Positions 33,160-45,760 of a stretch of DNA of 64,000 nucleotides are shown here, piece after piece. The DNA is taken from NCBI RefSeq assembly GCF_040958095.1, contig NC_091160.1, forward strand, positions 35,487,499-35,551,498, read 5' to 3'. This stretch comes from Procambarus clarkii. Its lineage: Eukaryota; Arthropoda; Malacostraca; Decapoda; Cambaridae. Positions within the stretch are counted from its first letter, which is position 1; every line of letters begins with the position of its first letter. Position numbers and translations under genes: made by a program. The notes beneath the pieces were generated by a model. The model saw only the letters and a program-made list of their open reading frames with translations, had not been told where the DNA came from and did not search any database.

Positions 33160-33330
33160 GATTGCCAGGATGGAAGAGACTACCAGGATGGAAGAGATTG
33201 CCAGGATGGAAGAGACTACCAGGATGGAAGAGACTACCAGGATGGAAGAGATTGCCAGGATGGAAGAGACTACCAGGATGGAAGAGATTGTCAGGAGGGT
33301 AGAAATAGCCAGGATGGAAGAGATTGCCAC
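33160..33330 (+). repeat. 18-bp minisatellite
   Basis: About nine copies of TACCAGGATGGAAGAGAC / TGCCAGGATGGAAGAGAT. An 18-bp unit keeps frames open on both strands (peptides such as YQDGRDCQDGRD); these are not genes. Confidence 0.95.
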
Positions 33331-33633
33331 AAAGTAAAAACTTTGCCATTTAGTGCATATAGAAGGATCAAACATGTGAAATGAACTAGAGGTGATGGTT
33401 ATGGAAGCTAACTTATCCATAAACAGCTGGAAGACAATGAAATGAGATGGAATAATTAGGGATTATGTATACAAGATACATAATAGCCGAGAGATCTGCA
33501 GATACAGAATGTTCAAAGATTCTTTACTGGTAAAAAAACCTAGCCTAAGTAATGCAGCAAGACTTTAAAAGATATGTTGGGAATACTGTAGAACATTCCC
33601 GTATTATTGACATTTGTTTTTTTTTCTATATAG

Positions 33634-33721
33634 CCAAGCTGAGCGTCTGTGGTCCCGTCTTGACACTGTGGACGATGTCAATACAGTCGTGGGGTATTGG
33701 ATGGTCACTCTAGAAAAGCAG
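33634..33721 (+). CDS. KIAA2013: KIAA2013 ortholog, exon 10
   Basis: Residues 384-413: QAERLWSRLDTVDDVNTVVG then YWMVTLEKQ, matching human 'HAENLWPGRLSSVQQILQLWDLWRLTLQKR'. Acceptor CTATATAG, donor CAG|GTGGGT, phase 0. Confidence 0.93.
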
Positions 33722-33827
33722 GTGGGTTATACCACTCTTGTGTTCGCTATTTTCCCCTTAAAGTTTGACTTGGTTTGACTTGTAGTCAAGGCTCCATGGT
33801 GCCATGGTTGATCAGTCCAGCAACCAG

Positions 33828-33895
33828 GAGGCCTGGTCGACGACCGGGCCGCGGGGACGCTAAGCCCCGGAAGCACTTCAAGGTAACCTCAAGGC
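33828..33895 (+). repeat. LINE/SINE 3' tail fragment
   Basis: GAGGCCTGGTCGACGACCGG, then CGGGGACGCTAAGCCCCGGA and CACTTCAAGGTAACCTCAAG. A sense copy of the tail at 54429, 5' truncated. Confidence 0.7.
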
Positions 33896-34364
33896 AAGGT
33901 AAAGAGGCAAATAAAAATAATAAAACTTTATAATAATAATAATAATAATTTATTGGGCCACATTGTTGTCCAGCTTGGTGAGGTTATAGGGTTGGAAGTT
34001 GATAGCTCAGGGACCCCTCTGGTGTGGACAGTTTTGACCATTCACCTGACTGTGGTCATGAATGTACAGCACATGTAATAAAGCAGTAGAAGGGAAAGGT
34101 AGCTAAGGGAAGGGAGGTATTTGAAAATTTCTTTGATTGGTTTTATTTCCATGAAAGGTATTATGTGATTTTTAGTAAAGCTGTGCACTGATAAAATTCA
34201 GCATTCAATATTAGCTTCAGAAAGTACTGTAGTAAATTTGCTATTTAAAATTTCCTTTTGTTATATGTACTAAATTTGGAGGTAAAAGAGTTTTTACCTA
34301 TAATGCTTTTTTACTAGAAATAAATTTTGCTAATTTGTTGATTTCTATTTGACAAGGAGCTAAT

Positions 34365-34576
34365 GTTGACCAAACCACACACTAGAAAGGGAGGGCACGA
34401 CGACGTTTCGGTCCGTTCTGGACCATTCTTGAGTTGATTGTGTGGCTTGTGATTGTGTCCCACACAATCGACTTGAGAATGGTCCAGGACAGACCAAAAT
34501 ATCGTCGTCCCTTCATTTTCTAGTGTGTGGTTTGGTCAACATATTTCAGCCACGTTATTGTGACTCCTCGTCTGCA
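34365..34576 (+). mobile_element. Palindromic SINE-like element (family P), copy 3
   Basis: Left arm GTTGACCAAACCACACACTA, right arm CTAGTGTGTGGTTTGGTCAA, end CACGTTATTGTGACTCCTCG-TCTGCA. Flanked by perfect 12-bp direct repeats CAAGGAGCTAAT (34353-34364 and 34577-34588). Confidence 0.93.
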
Positions 34577-34834
34577 CAAGGAGCTAATGCACTGTTACAT
34601 AGCCAGAGTGAGTAATATTGTATTTGCTGTAGGGAGAGAGGGTCTGGGATCTTGCACACAGGGAAAAGTTTGCCACCTGGCAAGTGATTTTTGTTTGCAA
34701 CGAGTGCTGGTTACCCAGTCTCTTTATTATCTAAGAAAACATCTGCAAGTGCACTCATACAGATGCTCTTGGGTGAATAAATTTAGTTCAGATGTGCTTC
34801 TGTTGAATTCTTACATGTTACGTGTTTGTTTCAG

Positions 34835-34974
34835 GGTTGTCACCAGCTGGTGCGTGCTGGAGCAAATGGTATCATGCAAGCCATGCTGCTCAGCTTCGGG
34901 GGTATGCGCTTCAAAAACCAACACCTGGAGTTTAACACTCACCCAAGGGACCTTCACAGAGATTATTACTTCAG
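34835..34974 (+). CDS. KIAA2013: KIAA2013 ortholog, exon 11
   Basis: Residues 414-459, the best conserved block: GCHQLVRAGANGIMQAMLLS, FGGMRFKNQHLEF, against human 'GCKGLVKTGAPGILQGMVLSFGGLQFTENHLQF'. Acceptor TTTCAG, donor TTCAG|GTGCAA, phase 2. Confidence 0.96.
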
Positions 34975-35451
34975 GTGCAATTATTTGAATGGGAATTTTC
35001 TATATAGACATCTAAAAGTATTATATATATTTAGTCAGAAGGAATACCTTTTCAAAGTACTGGAGTCCGTATTGAAAGAGAAGTTAGAGTAGTTCATTAT
35101 GCTGATGGGCTTTAGATATTAAATTTGTAAAAGCAATTAGAATTTTTAAAGATAAATTGTGAATGGAATATAAACAAATCTATTTGAAAGTTGCAATATT
35201 TACTATATATCTAGTCAAATATACAGAAAATATTTGACTAAAAAGTGAATGTTGCATAAACTTATTGTACAAATTTGAGCGCTTGTTAAGAGTTGTAGAG
35301 TTCCTTGCAAATTTATTCTTTTAAATTCTGTTCTGTTTGATTTGTGTGCCTCAATATTTTCATTATACCCAGTATGGATGAATTTACGGAAGAATTGTCT
35401 TGTACTCATTTGGTAAAGGAAATATTTTCTTAATATTGTAATGTTTTATAG

Positions 35452-35604
35452 GAGGCTGAGCTATGGCAATGCAACTCATCTAAATATCTCTGTAATGGTG
35501 CAAGAAGAGGACTATAAAGCCATCATCTACACTGCCCTTGACAGATCTGACAAAAATTATTATGCGTGTGATGCTGGTTGTCTCGACCCGCCCGTTGAAC
35601 TCAA
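35452..35604 (+). CDS. KIAA2013: KIAA2013 ortholog, exon 12
   Basis: Residues 460-510: [20 protein letters not shown], then [15 protein letters not shown], against human 'IYACKAGCLDEPVEL'. Two sequons (Asn466, Asn471) and a conserved Cys pair. Acceptor TTTTATAG, donor TCAA|GTAAGC, phase 2. Confidence 0.95.
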
Positions 35605-36241
35605 GTAAGCACTTGGATGTATTTAGAAACAACATGCAGTTACCCTCTATCGTGACTTTAAGGTTACCAGTGTCAATTTTAAGTGTCAAATTTTTTTTAT
35701 CTAGAATTGGCTAATGTGTATTGGTTACACTAATGCAGCTCCCAAGTGTATTAGCAATGTTGCTATTCTTTCAAATTGAAATCAGTTAAAAATTTGTTTA
35801 TTTGTTAAATGTCCTCTTAGGTGATATGAAACATGCCAAATTTGGTAATATATATATTAGGCATAAACAGAAACCTGTAATAATACAGGGAGGTTTTTCA
35901 TAGAAACATTTCCAATATTACTTGTTAAGTGTATGGTAATCATACCAGTGTTTAAAACGCATTCTTAAGTTGGTGCAGGAATTTGGTTAGACCAAAGGTG
36001 TGATCAAAGAAACAGGAACACAAAGTCTGAAGGCTGTGTGTGCTTCACATGTGAACTTAACAAGTTGAGAGTAGACTTTAAATAAAGATAATGTTTCACC
36101 TCTTAATGGCTTTATCAAATCTAATGGCGATACACACGGCCAGTACTTATAAATAAAAAAAAGTGGGAAGGATGAGGTCAGGAAGGTGAAGACAGCACAG
36201 TTAGAGATTTATTATAGTAAGTGGGGTAGCAATGCTGAATA

Positions 36242-36995
36242 CAGTGACACCTCAGCTTATGAATACCCCTCTTTACGAACTTTTTGGCATACGAGCCCAA
36301 TTTCTTTGTAAAATCCTGATCAGCCATTTGAAAACACACAGGTGAAAAACTTTTTATGTGCAATGTGAGAGTCAATGGTAAGGATCAGCCTAAGAAAATA
36401 GTTGTGAGGCAGTAGAGAATGTTTCTTCCTCATTAAGAAAATGTGTGACGTATGGGAAGAATTGCAAAGTTTTGTTGAAAAAACTCGCCTAAATAAGCAG
36501 TAGCAGGCCATTGCATTGACCTTCTAATTGACAATGTGATGTTTCACTATGACAAGTGTTAAAATGTAGGGAAAAACAAGTGTCTTTAGACAGATTCTTA
36601 AGACAAGCAAGCAGTGAGCCTCAACCAGGTCCTAGTGGTATGCCTGCAAAATGTAGGAGAGAGTGAGTACCCCAGAGAAGTTATCACTGCCTGATGTTAT
36701 AATAGAAAGGGACTTCCCTTCCAAATACAGTAGTAACACCTCTCTTCCTCCCCCCACCCCCGTCCTCACCATGTTCCGCATGCCAACAAGAGTCCTCACT
36801 GCAGGTAAGATATACATACTGTATCGTAGCTAGTGCAAAAGGAGTGGTATTCGGTATAAAATGTAGTTTTAAGTTAATATTTTTGGGGGTGTGGAATGGA
36901 TTAACTTAATTTACATCATTTTTAATGTGAAAATTTGTTTAGAGTTACGACCAGTCTCTGGGAACGGATTCAATTCATAAATGGAGATACCACTG
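36242..36995 (+). mobile_element. Tigger/pogo-like DNA transposon, internally deleted
   Basis: Ends CAGTGACACCTCAGCTTATG and (reverse) CAGTGGTATCTCCATTTATG, flanked by the TA dinucleotides of pogo/Tc-mariner insertions (TA at 36240-36241 and 36996-36997). Near 36585 the + strand still reads SLDRFLRQASSEPQPGPSG, resembling the C-terminus of Tigger-type transposases. Too short to encode a transposase: a non-autonomous relic. Confidence 0.8.
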
Positions 36996-37054
36996 TATCT
37001 CACGGTTCTGTTTGATAGTACTTACATGTTGTAATACTTTTGTAATTCTCTTGA

Positions 37055-37076
37055 CTGTGTGTGTGTGTGTGTGTGT
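37055..37076. repeat. (GT)n microsatellite
   Basis: Eleven or so GT units upstream of exon 13. Confidence 0.9.
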
Positions 37077-37157
37077 AATATATCATTGTTAGCAGTTGGG
37101 GGATATATGTATGTACAACATTTGTCCCATGATGCTTACCATTTATGCACATTACAG

Positions 37158-37282
37158 ACAAGCCAGGCAGGCATTCCCTGTGAAGCTCACTGAGCCTGTG
37201 ACTGCCATCTTGTATATTACTTCTGACAAGGTCCACATGGAAGAACTCAAACACACCATACACGTCAAAGAAATAGCAGTAG
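37158..37282 (+). CDS. KIAA2013: KIAA2013 ortholog, exon 13
   Basis: Residues 511-552: [20 protein letters not shown] then [21 protein letters not shown]. Human: 'TFSVMVTQPITPLLYISTDLTHLQDLRHTLHLKAIL'. Acceptor ATTACAG|A, donor GTAG|GTGAGT, phase 1. Confidence 0.95.
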
Positions 37283-37559
37283 GTGAGTAGTTATAGAAAG
37301 ATTTTACATCAGTATATCAGATTATTCTATTAATTCAGTTGTATGTAAGTCATCTTCATTTCATTAGTCATGTTCTTGTAGTGCTTGGGAGCTCTTGTGC
37401 CGAAAATCAGGAAAAGGATGGTAGGAAAAGAGGAATAAACTTGCTAAAATGGACATTTGACCTTTCGTAATTCGCTTCTGAGTAATGCACATTAGAAGAT
37501 CCAACTCTTTTATTGTTGACATTTTCCTTTGTGTGTGCTTTTTAAAGTTTAAGAAATGG

Positions 37560-37655
37560 AGCACCATACCACAAGCATCATCAGCAGGTAGTGCCCACCA
37601 CAGGCACCATCTGCAGGTAGTGCCCACCACAGGCACCATCTGCAGGTAGTGCCAC
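37560..37655. repeat. 30-bp tandem repeat
   Basis: Three copies of a unit containing AGGCACCATCTGCAGGTAGT and GCCCACCAC. Confidence 0.85.
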
Positions 37656-38357
37656 CACACTAGCAAATTATCCCCGGTAGTGTCAACCATATCATGGGTT
37701 TCGTAAAATGTGTCTGACATTGATTTCCATAATCATTGTCTGGTTTTCCCCTTAGTGTTCAGGCAACAGTGAGAAGAAAAGAGGTGAGTACTGTAACACT
37801 GGATGAGGAATGAAAGTTATAGGTGTTAAAAAGACAATTTTAATTCATACAAACAATTATAACATTCACACTATCTCGTCACATTTAAACAAAAATAACT
37901 ACACTAAAAATCCTCTACAGCAGCTCCTCCATTACTTCATAAGCCCAGATATTCAGTGCTTCTTGTGAGTTGTCATTCACTGTTTTAATGTCATTTAGTA
38001 TTTTGTATTTTCCAGTAATATACAGTATACCCAGTAATAAGAGACTTTTAATATTTTTTTATTAACAGATTCATTTCCATTATTTTGTTCTAAATTTACA
38101 AAGTCAAAATGGATTGATACCATCATTATCATTGATCTTTGTTCTTGTTTTAATGATATTCTGAGAGTTAAAAGATTTGAACTTTTAAAAACCAGATTTT
38201 TTGTTACACAGTAATTGTTGAGTTATTTTAGCCAAATACACACGAACAAGGAAAGTTGTTAGCTGATGATTCTCTACCCTTATTCTGATGCACTGTACTG
38301 TATAAAATATTTATTTTTTTAATTTCAAAATAAGTTAGTTTTTTGTTTTGTTTTCAG

Positions 38358-38529
38358 CCCCCGCCCATGAGCACCATGTGATAGCCATGCACAAGCACGG
38401 CCACAAGTGGGGAGGATTGCCCACGATATTCTGGTTAACTATTATTGCGCTTATTGTGATATTCCATCTCTTCCTCATCAAGCTGGTCATTAATGAATAT
38501 TGTGGAGGAGATGTCAAAGTCAGATACAG
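38358..38529 (+). CDS. KIAA2013: KIAA2013 ortholog, exon 14 (TM2)
   Basis: Residues 553-609: [20 protein letters not shown], then [19 protein letters not shown] and [18 protein letters not shown]. Human: 'LPFLFWFSVASLITLFHLFLFKLIYNEYCG'. The hydrophobic run is TM2; the His-rich stretch before it is lumenal. At 38530 a good donor AG|GTAAGG splits the last Arg codon. If unspliced, the next codon is TAA at 38531-38533, giving a 610-residue protein; if spliced, a further terminal exon supplies the tail (candidates at 40827 and 46521). Confidence 0.93.
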
Positions 38530-38940
38530 GTAAGGCGTAATGACCGTTGCAGGGGTGACTGGGCAACATAAACGTGGGATCGCTGGAGTGTTTCAAGTGT
38601 AGGTTAGACAATATATGAATGAGTTTGGGTGGGTATAAATGGTAGCTACTTCATAGGAGCTAAACTGCATATTTTTTTTCTTATGTTTTTATGATGGGAG
38701 TCTAGTAGTTCAGTTGTATACATTAGCTAATGCAGTACAGTATATGATCATCAGACATAAAATATTAGAATATATTGGACTAACAAGATGTGCATGTTTA
38801 ACATTTGCATGCCTTTTCTCTTATGCTTGTTTTAGCTCCCTTAATACACGAGAGATGTACGATGGTGGCCATTTATCTACACAGTTTTCACATCCATTAT
38901 TATTGTTGTCATTTTAGGGAGTAAAGGGCCAAGAGAGGGT

Positions 38941-39215
38941 GAGCATTGCACAGTAATTCCAGGTGTGCAATGATGGAGTTTCCTGGAGGAGATTGTGCAG
39001 TAATCACATGGCAGAGACTGCCATGGAGTTGCACGGAAGGTGCTGTGCAGTGGAGTCGCTCGGAGGGTGCTGTGCAATGCAGTTACGCAGAGGGGGGTTG
39101 TGCAGTGGACTCGTGTAAAGTGAGCCATGTTGTGGAGTCGTGTAGGGGGGGACAGTGCCACAGGGTTGTGCAAAGGGGGCTGTGCAGTGAAATCACTCGG
39201 AGGGGGCTACTGAAA
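38941..39215 (+). repeat. Degenerate ~30-bp tandem repeat
   Basis: Loose repeats around GGTGCTGTGCAGTGGAGTCG-CTCGGAG; GC-rich relative to the flanks. Produces an artefactual ORF. Confidence 0.75.
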
Positions 39216-40826
39216 AAGTTATGCTTACCTGAATTTACCTGTGGCCCAACATCTTTCTTTAGTGGCCTTAGTGGGGACAGGAAGCCAGCATCTTACCAAA
39301 GATTTAACCTTTATTTCTTGGCATTTAGTGCTTTGAAGGGTAGGCGATTCTAAAGGTTTATTATTTATGCAGTATACATAGTACAGTATTTGTATCCCTT
39401 TCCCTTCCCAAATACTACAAATGAAGCAATTGGTTCTGTCCAGAACTAGCACTGTTGCCCGTTTATTGCAACAATACTGATAATATATAATGTTTTCATG
39501 TTAATGAACTATATTTCTTCTAAAAAAAATGTATTGTTTCTAATATAATAACATAGCAGATAGATTTGTGCATTGGAAATATATTATGCTTTCCTTGGCT
39601 AAATTTTGGTTGGAGCCAGCCAACCAGCCATCAGTAACCACTCCCTCAATTGTTTTACACAAACTTAATTTATTTTCTAACATCTATATTGTCTATATTA
39701 ATGTGTGTGTATATTACTATTAAAAAGCTTGGATAGATTGACAAAATTGATTATTTATGGGCTTTGAGCGGCAGTGGAGGAGGAAGACTAGCCAGACCAT
39801 CACCATGACTTTCCTGGTGTCTTACATGACAACTTTATTATATTATGCTTCCCAAATTAGTACAATAAACTCTGTATTTCTTCTATTCATGTGTGTGATG
39901 ATTTATAATATGGATATACCAACCCATCCTGAAATTATAGTATTTACAGCAATTCTTTGGTCAAATAAACAAAAATGGACTGTTATATTCATAAATTAGA
40001 ATAAAAAAGTTTATATTTTTTTATTAATAAAGACGTTAAATTGAATACTTGCAAATATGCACTTTGTATATTTTGAGCCATAATTAAGCACTCTTGACTA
40101 AAATTGCCCGATTATTGTTCAGTACGGTCTGACAATAAATAATAACTAACTTTAGTAACCATTCAAATGTATTAATACGTATAAAGATATAGTACGGAAA
40201 AACTTGCTGCATAGATACATAACAGAAGGAAAAGCTTTGCTTAACTGGATCCGACAAGCCTCGTTAACTAGGTCTCAAACTGACGGTTCTGTCTAAAAAG
40301 ATTGACATACATCTATAACTCATTTTTTCACATACGAAGTTAGCCATAAAAACGTAGTTCCTTCGTGTGATGTGTCAGGAGCACCAGCATATGCACATAC
40401 TGCACTGTACTCATAAGTTTTATTGTTTTTAAAGTAGCAGATTGTGATGATAAAAGATGCAGGCTGTGATGTTAAAAGTGGATTACTGGCTCAGATTTTG
40501 GATAACCTCCTGTAATTTTTGTAGCTAGCTGGTAGCTATTACAGGGTGGATAGGTAGCCATAAATTGTCGTGAATGATATTTATATGTAACTCCTGCAGT
40601 TGTACTTGACATTCGTGTCAACCTAGATGTACACACACAAACACAGGTACTAACTGGTTTACGTTTGAATTTGTTTATTTCTGGTCTTTAATAAATGTTT
40701 TATTAACACGTGCTGGATAAACTGGTTAATAGAATATTAAAAAAAACAAAATTGACATTGGGAAGTATGGTTTACTGTTAAAAAATTTAAGTTTGTAATT
40801 TTTTCCAATTTCTTCTTTCCTGTTAG
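39216..40826 (+). other. Downstream of exon 14: probable intron, nothing else seen
   Basis: AT-rich sequence without recognisable repeats or conserved frames. Confidence 0.5.
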
Positions 40827-40872
40827 ATTGTTAGAGAACGCAAGTAGCAAACAACCGAACCAGCCAGACTAG
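40827..40872 (+). CDS. KIAA2013: Candidate terminal exon A of KIAA2013 ortholog
   Basis: A strong acceptor (CTTCTTTCCTGTTAG) is followed by a base that completes the split Arg codon, then LLENASSKQPNQPD and TAG at 40870-40872. Phase agrees with exon 14, and the protein would be 624 aa (human 634). No homology supports the tail itself, which is short and variable in the family. Confidence 0.4.
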
Positions 40873-42477
40873 TAGTAAGAGTTGGGTAGTTGGTATTTCA
40901 ACTAGACTTCTTCCCTTGCACTCTTACCTTAAGGTAGAAAAGTGTGGAGAATGATAGCAGTGCTTTAAAACTCAAGAATTTATCTCTGAAACTATTTGCA
41001 AAATATTCAGATTAGAAAAGTTAATTCATCTCTTGGTGGTTTGTGACAAAATTCACATAGACATGCACAAAGAAATCACATTAACGTGATGTATCGGTGA
41101 GAACGTGTAGAGGTCATGGTGAGGATCCTGCACACTGGGTTCCCCCAAGCACACCCATATGCCAACATCTATTTTTAATTATAATAAGACTTATTAAGGT
41201 ACTCGAACATAATTGGTGAATAGATGTCCCGCAGCAAAACTCAAAAACCGTACTGTATTATAAATTAATCTCTGCCATTTGAGAAATGGCAGATATCCAC
41301 ACGTGTTAAGATTGATATCGGCATCTTTGGTCGCAGCTTTGGATACAAGCTTTTTGAAATAAGTAGTCATGTTGGGTTCTTCTTTACAAGTGCTTATTCT
41401 GGATGACTAAAGTAATACATACATATGGATTTGTTCATACCCTAGACTTGCATGGGTATAAGTGGCTTTACTTTGAATGTCATGCATGACTGCGGTGAAA
41501 GATTTCTCACTTGCTATATAATGTCCTGTTTTCACAAACTTTTGTTTATATTTATTTATACTTTGTGTTTGTCACTTTTTACTACAAGATTTAAAATACA
41601 GTCCATTTGAAGAAAATTTCCAAGGTAATCATGATAATAATGAAGTACTGTAATGCAATTTATTTTTAAATTAAAATACAGTATTACTGATTCGAAAAAC
41701 TTTGTCTGAATGGAAGCTAAGCATTTCTCTTACTCATAAAAAATCACTTTAAAATGTTATGCCAGCTTTAATTAGAGCAAGTGCAAGATATAAGCATTTA
41801 AATGAAAATATGATATTGTAATACGAAAAAATATTTTCAAATATATTGGCAAATGCTATTTTGTGTGCTTTCAAATCTTTCACTAATGCGAGACTGAAGA
41901 CAGGGTTAAAAACATCTTTTATTGGTTTAGTTTTATTTCACAGTAACTTCAGTTTATCTGCTATCATTCTTTACTCTGACCATCTCATGATTGACACGTG
42001 TGTGTATTTCCACTGGTACAAGTGCATGGAGTAGTGAGGACTGATACCATCTCCACATCCTAAATTGTTAACACCGGTCACTGCTTGGTATGTAGTGCTA
42101 CTCCTAGTGCATTGTTTTATAGCACTTTGTTGAATATTTGATTGAAATTCACCTATTAAAGTGAAAATAACTAACTCATTTATAATTTTAAGATTAACAA
42201 TCACCTTCACTTGCATGCTGTATATGTATTTTTCTCCATATCACTTTCACTAATCTTTGTCACTGTTGCTAATCTGAGTCACTCACACTAATCTGTATGG
42301 TACCACTGACACTAATCTAAAATTGTACTGTATTTGTGCTCCACATGTTTTTATTTGTTGCTGTGTTGCCTTAGACTGTTGACATCTTTGTTAAGCTCCT
42401 TACTCTTCAACCTTAGTTGTGTGTGTGTCAGTATCTGAAGTTAGGACTTGATGCCATACTATCAAGTCAGCAATTAT
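40873..42477. other. Non-coding; short palindromic-repeat fragment near 41066
   Basis: AAATCACATTAACGTGATGT (41066) matches the flank of the B-box palindromes at 58244 and 61773. Otherwise AT-rich with no feature seen. Confidence 0.4.
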
Positions 42478-42497
42478 GATGATATCAAACTATGAAG

Positions 42498-42715
42498 ACT
42501 ATACATAGACTGTATGCCACACTATCAAGAGAGTAAGTACTGTGCTCTACACTATACATAGACTGTATGCCACACTATCAAGAGAGTAAGTACTGTGCTC
42601 TCGACTATACATAGACTGTATGCCACACTATCAAGAGAGTAAGTACTGTGCTCTCGACTATACATAGACTGTATGCCACACTATCAAGAGAGTAAGTACT
42701 GTGCTCTACACTCAA
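42498..42715 (+). repeat. 53-bp tandem repeat
   Basis: Four copies of ACTATACATAGACTGTATGC-CACACTATCAAGAGAGTAAG-TACTGTGCTCTCG, nearly identical; the first is partial. Confidence 0.93.
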
Positions 42716-43027
42716 GATAGTACTACAGTACCTGTGACCGGTTTGATAATTGTGTGTGTGTGATTTTTTGTGTTCCATTAGCAGCTCCTAAACGAGAAGG
42801 ATCATATTAACACACGTAATGGACTTGTAAGTTGATGGTATATTTCTTTGTAGTGTGAATTAACTGATTTTCCTTAAAAGTCATGACGTGTACATATAAT
42901 AATTACTTTTGTTTAGTTTTAATAATTTTTATTCAAATTTGTTATACGTAACACCTTCACCATTCTTGAAACTGATTAAGACATTTTTCTTTTGTTTGTT
43001 GTTTTTCCTTATTTAGTTTGTTATATA

Positions 43028-43159
<132 letters not shown>

Positions 43160-43675
43160 TATTACATCCTGACCTCGCTGCAAATTGCATAATTTCCATG
43201 CAAAGACATGATTTTTTTTAACAAACTCATAGTTTAGGAAAATACAGTACTTGTATTTTCAGTATATAGCACAAGTGGTATGAATCTAGTAAGATTAGGC
43301 TAGAATTTGGCATTTAGGGATGTTAGAAATTAGTTGGCTCGGAAGAATTTTGGGTCAATCTTTGTGTGGAATTCATTTACTGTATATGTATATGCATTGT
43401 ATGAATGGATCCCTTAGGAAAGTCAAGGCATGATTATTAGAGATGGATGTAAAGTGTGTGATAAAATAGAATACTGTATAACTGGATGTGTGATGATGCC
43501 ATTCTGGTCGAGAGTGAAGAGAGATGCACGTAGGACCGTGGGGGTTCAGTCACACAATCACCTGCATTGTAGTTGTGGAGGCATTAGACTGTGTATCCAC
43601 CAGTCAGTAATTTCTTCCCACTAAAGGCAACAGTGGTGTCTTCATGTACTATATAGTATAGTCAGGATATATGTT

Positions 43676-43721
43676 GTATATATATAAATATATATATAGG
43701 AGAGATATGTGTATTAAAAAC

Positions 43722-43761
<40 letters not shown>

Positions 43762-43780
43762 TGATATATATACTGATATG
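43676..43780. repeat. TA-rich microsatellite patches
   Basis: Several short TATATA runs broken by unique sequence. Confidence 0.85.
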
Positions 43781-44129
43781 TTTTAATACATATTTTTTCT
43801 TTTGTGTGTGGCGCTGTTTGAGCCACTCCTCAAAAGTGGGAAATGGGGATGTTGATAATGTAGCAGCAGTGTGTTGGAAGTACATATACACATAATTATC
43901 ATCATCCTATTTCTTGCTTTCATTTTTGAAAGTAATTGGTCCCATTAGCCAAGAAAACAAGTTTTAGAATGTTGTAGTCAATTTATAGATTCACTATTAA
44001 AATAATAATTTAATAATATTAAAAGTTAAACATATAGATCATTTTTTCATCCTCACCATACAGCATCATACAAGAAAATGGTACAATATCTAACTGCTTC
44101 TTAACACCAGGTATTCCTCATGAATTGTC

Positions 44130-44990
44130 ACATATGATACACTATAGTACAAAATACATTTACTCCTTTACAAACTGCTTCCACCCAGCCTTGTCTCTTA
44201 CCTGAGCCCATCATTGCTTACACTTGGTCCCTGTTTCCTCAGACATTCTGCCCCATCTTCCTTCTAACCTTCCTCTCCTACCATGAATTTTATTTAAGTA
44301 CTCTAATCAGCTTTTCATTATCTATTTGTTCAGCATACCGATACCATCTGCTCTACTCAGTCTTGCGGTTTATTGAATATTGCCCTCATGACTGCCTGAC
44401 TTTTCATGCCTTGCAGTATGTTCTTCAAACACCACACATAAGAACAACAGGAACTGCAGAATGCCTATTGGCCCATATCAGGCAGCAGCTGTTTATATCC
44501 ATCCAAACACATTCATGTATATATATCTTGGTTTATCCACTTCTGCTATTCTTCACTCTTTCACTTCTTGCCACACAACACTCACAAGTGTGTATATATA
44601 TGAATCGGCACCAAGAGTCCTTGATGCAGCACACTGAGTGCATCAATTATGGTCTTGCTCTTACTGACCAGGCACTTTCTTTCTCTTAACTTGCCCTACT
44701 CTCGACTTCAATTGCACAAATTCCTTTTTTTTTTCTCTCTTTTTGTTTTAATCACATATCCCAGGTATTTAAATTGATTGACTGCATCTAGCATTTCATC
44801 ATCCATATTCTTTTTCCACAAAATGTTACACTCCACTACTATAGCTTTGCTCTTGTCTACGGCCACCTTTAAGTCTTCTCTCATATGCATCATTATCAGT
44901 TTGATGTTGCTTTCACAGATCTCCATTTGTGGTAAAATAACTTTATCATGCACTTTCTTCAAATTTTGTATTATCCAAGTTCTTAAATAA
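44130..44990 (-). pseudogene. Non-LTR retrotransposon fragment (RT C-terminal part)
   Basis: On the minus strand: DLKVAVDKSKAIVVECN, then MLDAVNQFKYLGYVI, the conserved 'KSK-MVVE ... FKYLG' segment after the RT catalytic motif. Further 3' the minus strand continues across ~44350-44160. Stops and frameshifts throughout. Confidence 0.7.
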
Positions 44991-45224
44991 GGTTTACACC
45001 CCCCCTTTTTAAGTCTTATCTTGCCTCACTTCCATATATATTTTGAATAACCAAGATAACATCTGACAACCCAAATATAAACCAACACTGTACCAATATC
45101 ATACATCTCATTATACCATTAACTCTTAACTAGACTATTTTTATAGAATTTAATAGAATTTATCCAGAAATTCGTACCCGGTCACTTGGGAGTCCCAAGT
45201 GAGTGGGTTCAAATCCTCCTCGTG

Positions 45225-45420
45225 GCTCCTACTGATTTTCTCGTTGATACGTCATGTCAATGTGATTTCATTGTGCAGAACTTACCCCTTCATCAGTCAC
45301 ACCAGACGCTGCATCAGGATTGACAAGTAGGGCGCAACTCCATAGTCTCCCGAGACTGAAGGATGCCTACTACTACATCATGTCAATGTGATTTCATTGT
45401 GCAGAACTTACCCAACCCCA
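45225..45420. repeat. Interspersed repeat with internal duplication
   Basis: The segment CATGTCAATGTGATTTCATTG-TGCAGAACTTACCC occurs at 45252 and 45377 on either side of CATAGTCTCCCGAGACTGAA-GGATGCCTACTACTAC. Class unknown. Confidence 0.6.
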
Positions 45421-45459
45421 TACTCATCACTAACCAAAATTCTTTATTAATTTTGTTAT

Positions 45460-45760
45460 AGAAATTGGCGAGAGTGAGTGAGAAAGACATCTGTTCGTGT
45501 ATTTCGGTATCTTGGATGTGAGAGTTTTGGTGAGAAGGAAAGTGGGTGGTGCAATGAAAGCATTAGGAAAAGGATAGAAGGGCATATAGTGAGAGAGGTG
45601 CATGAAGAGGGGATTGTTGCAAACCTTACACACACATGTGAAGCACTTCCATGGCTGAGCATGAAGGATTGAGAGCATGAGCAGTAGTGATGGATAATTT
45701 TGTGTGTATGGGGTGTTGGGAGGATAGATTATGAGGAGTGATAATGCTATAGACAAATGT
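45460..45760 (+). pseudogene. Non-LTR retrotransposon fragment, + strand
   Basis: Reads SVRVFRYLGCESFGEKESGW, then RIEGHIVREVHEEGIVANL and a 'ALPWLSMKD' block, resembling the 'F-YLG-NFG ... IR-RI' region of RT C-termini. May be the same family as the minus-strand copy at 44130. Confidence 0.6.

Noticed and set aside
33055-33420. 121-codon ORF of SSILVVSSILAIS repeats
   Set aside because: Reading frame through an 18-bp minisatellite; no sign of a start, splice sites or homology.
34527-34988. 153-codon ORF as a separate gene
   Set aside because: It runs through a palindromic element and overlaps exon 11 of the KIAA2013 ortholog in another frame.
42784-42828. Exon-like segment reading LLNEKDHINTRNGL
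   Set aside because: Good acceptor and donor, but out of phase with the preceding coding exon; joined to it the frame stops within three codons.
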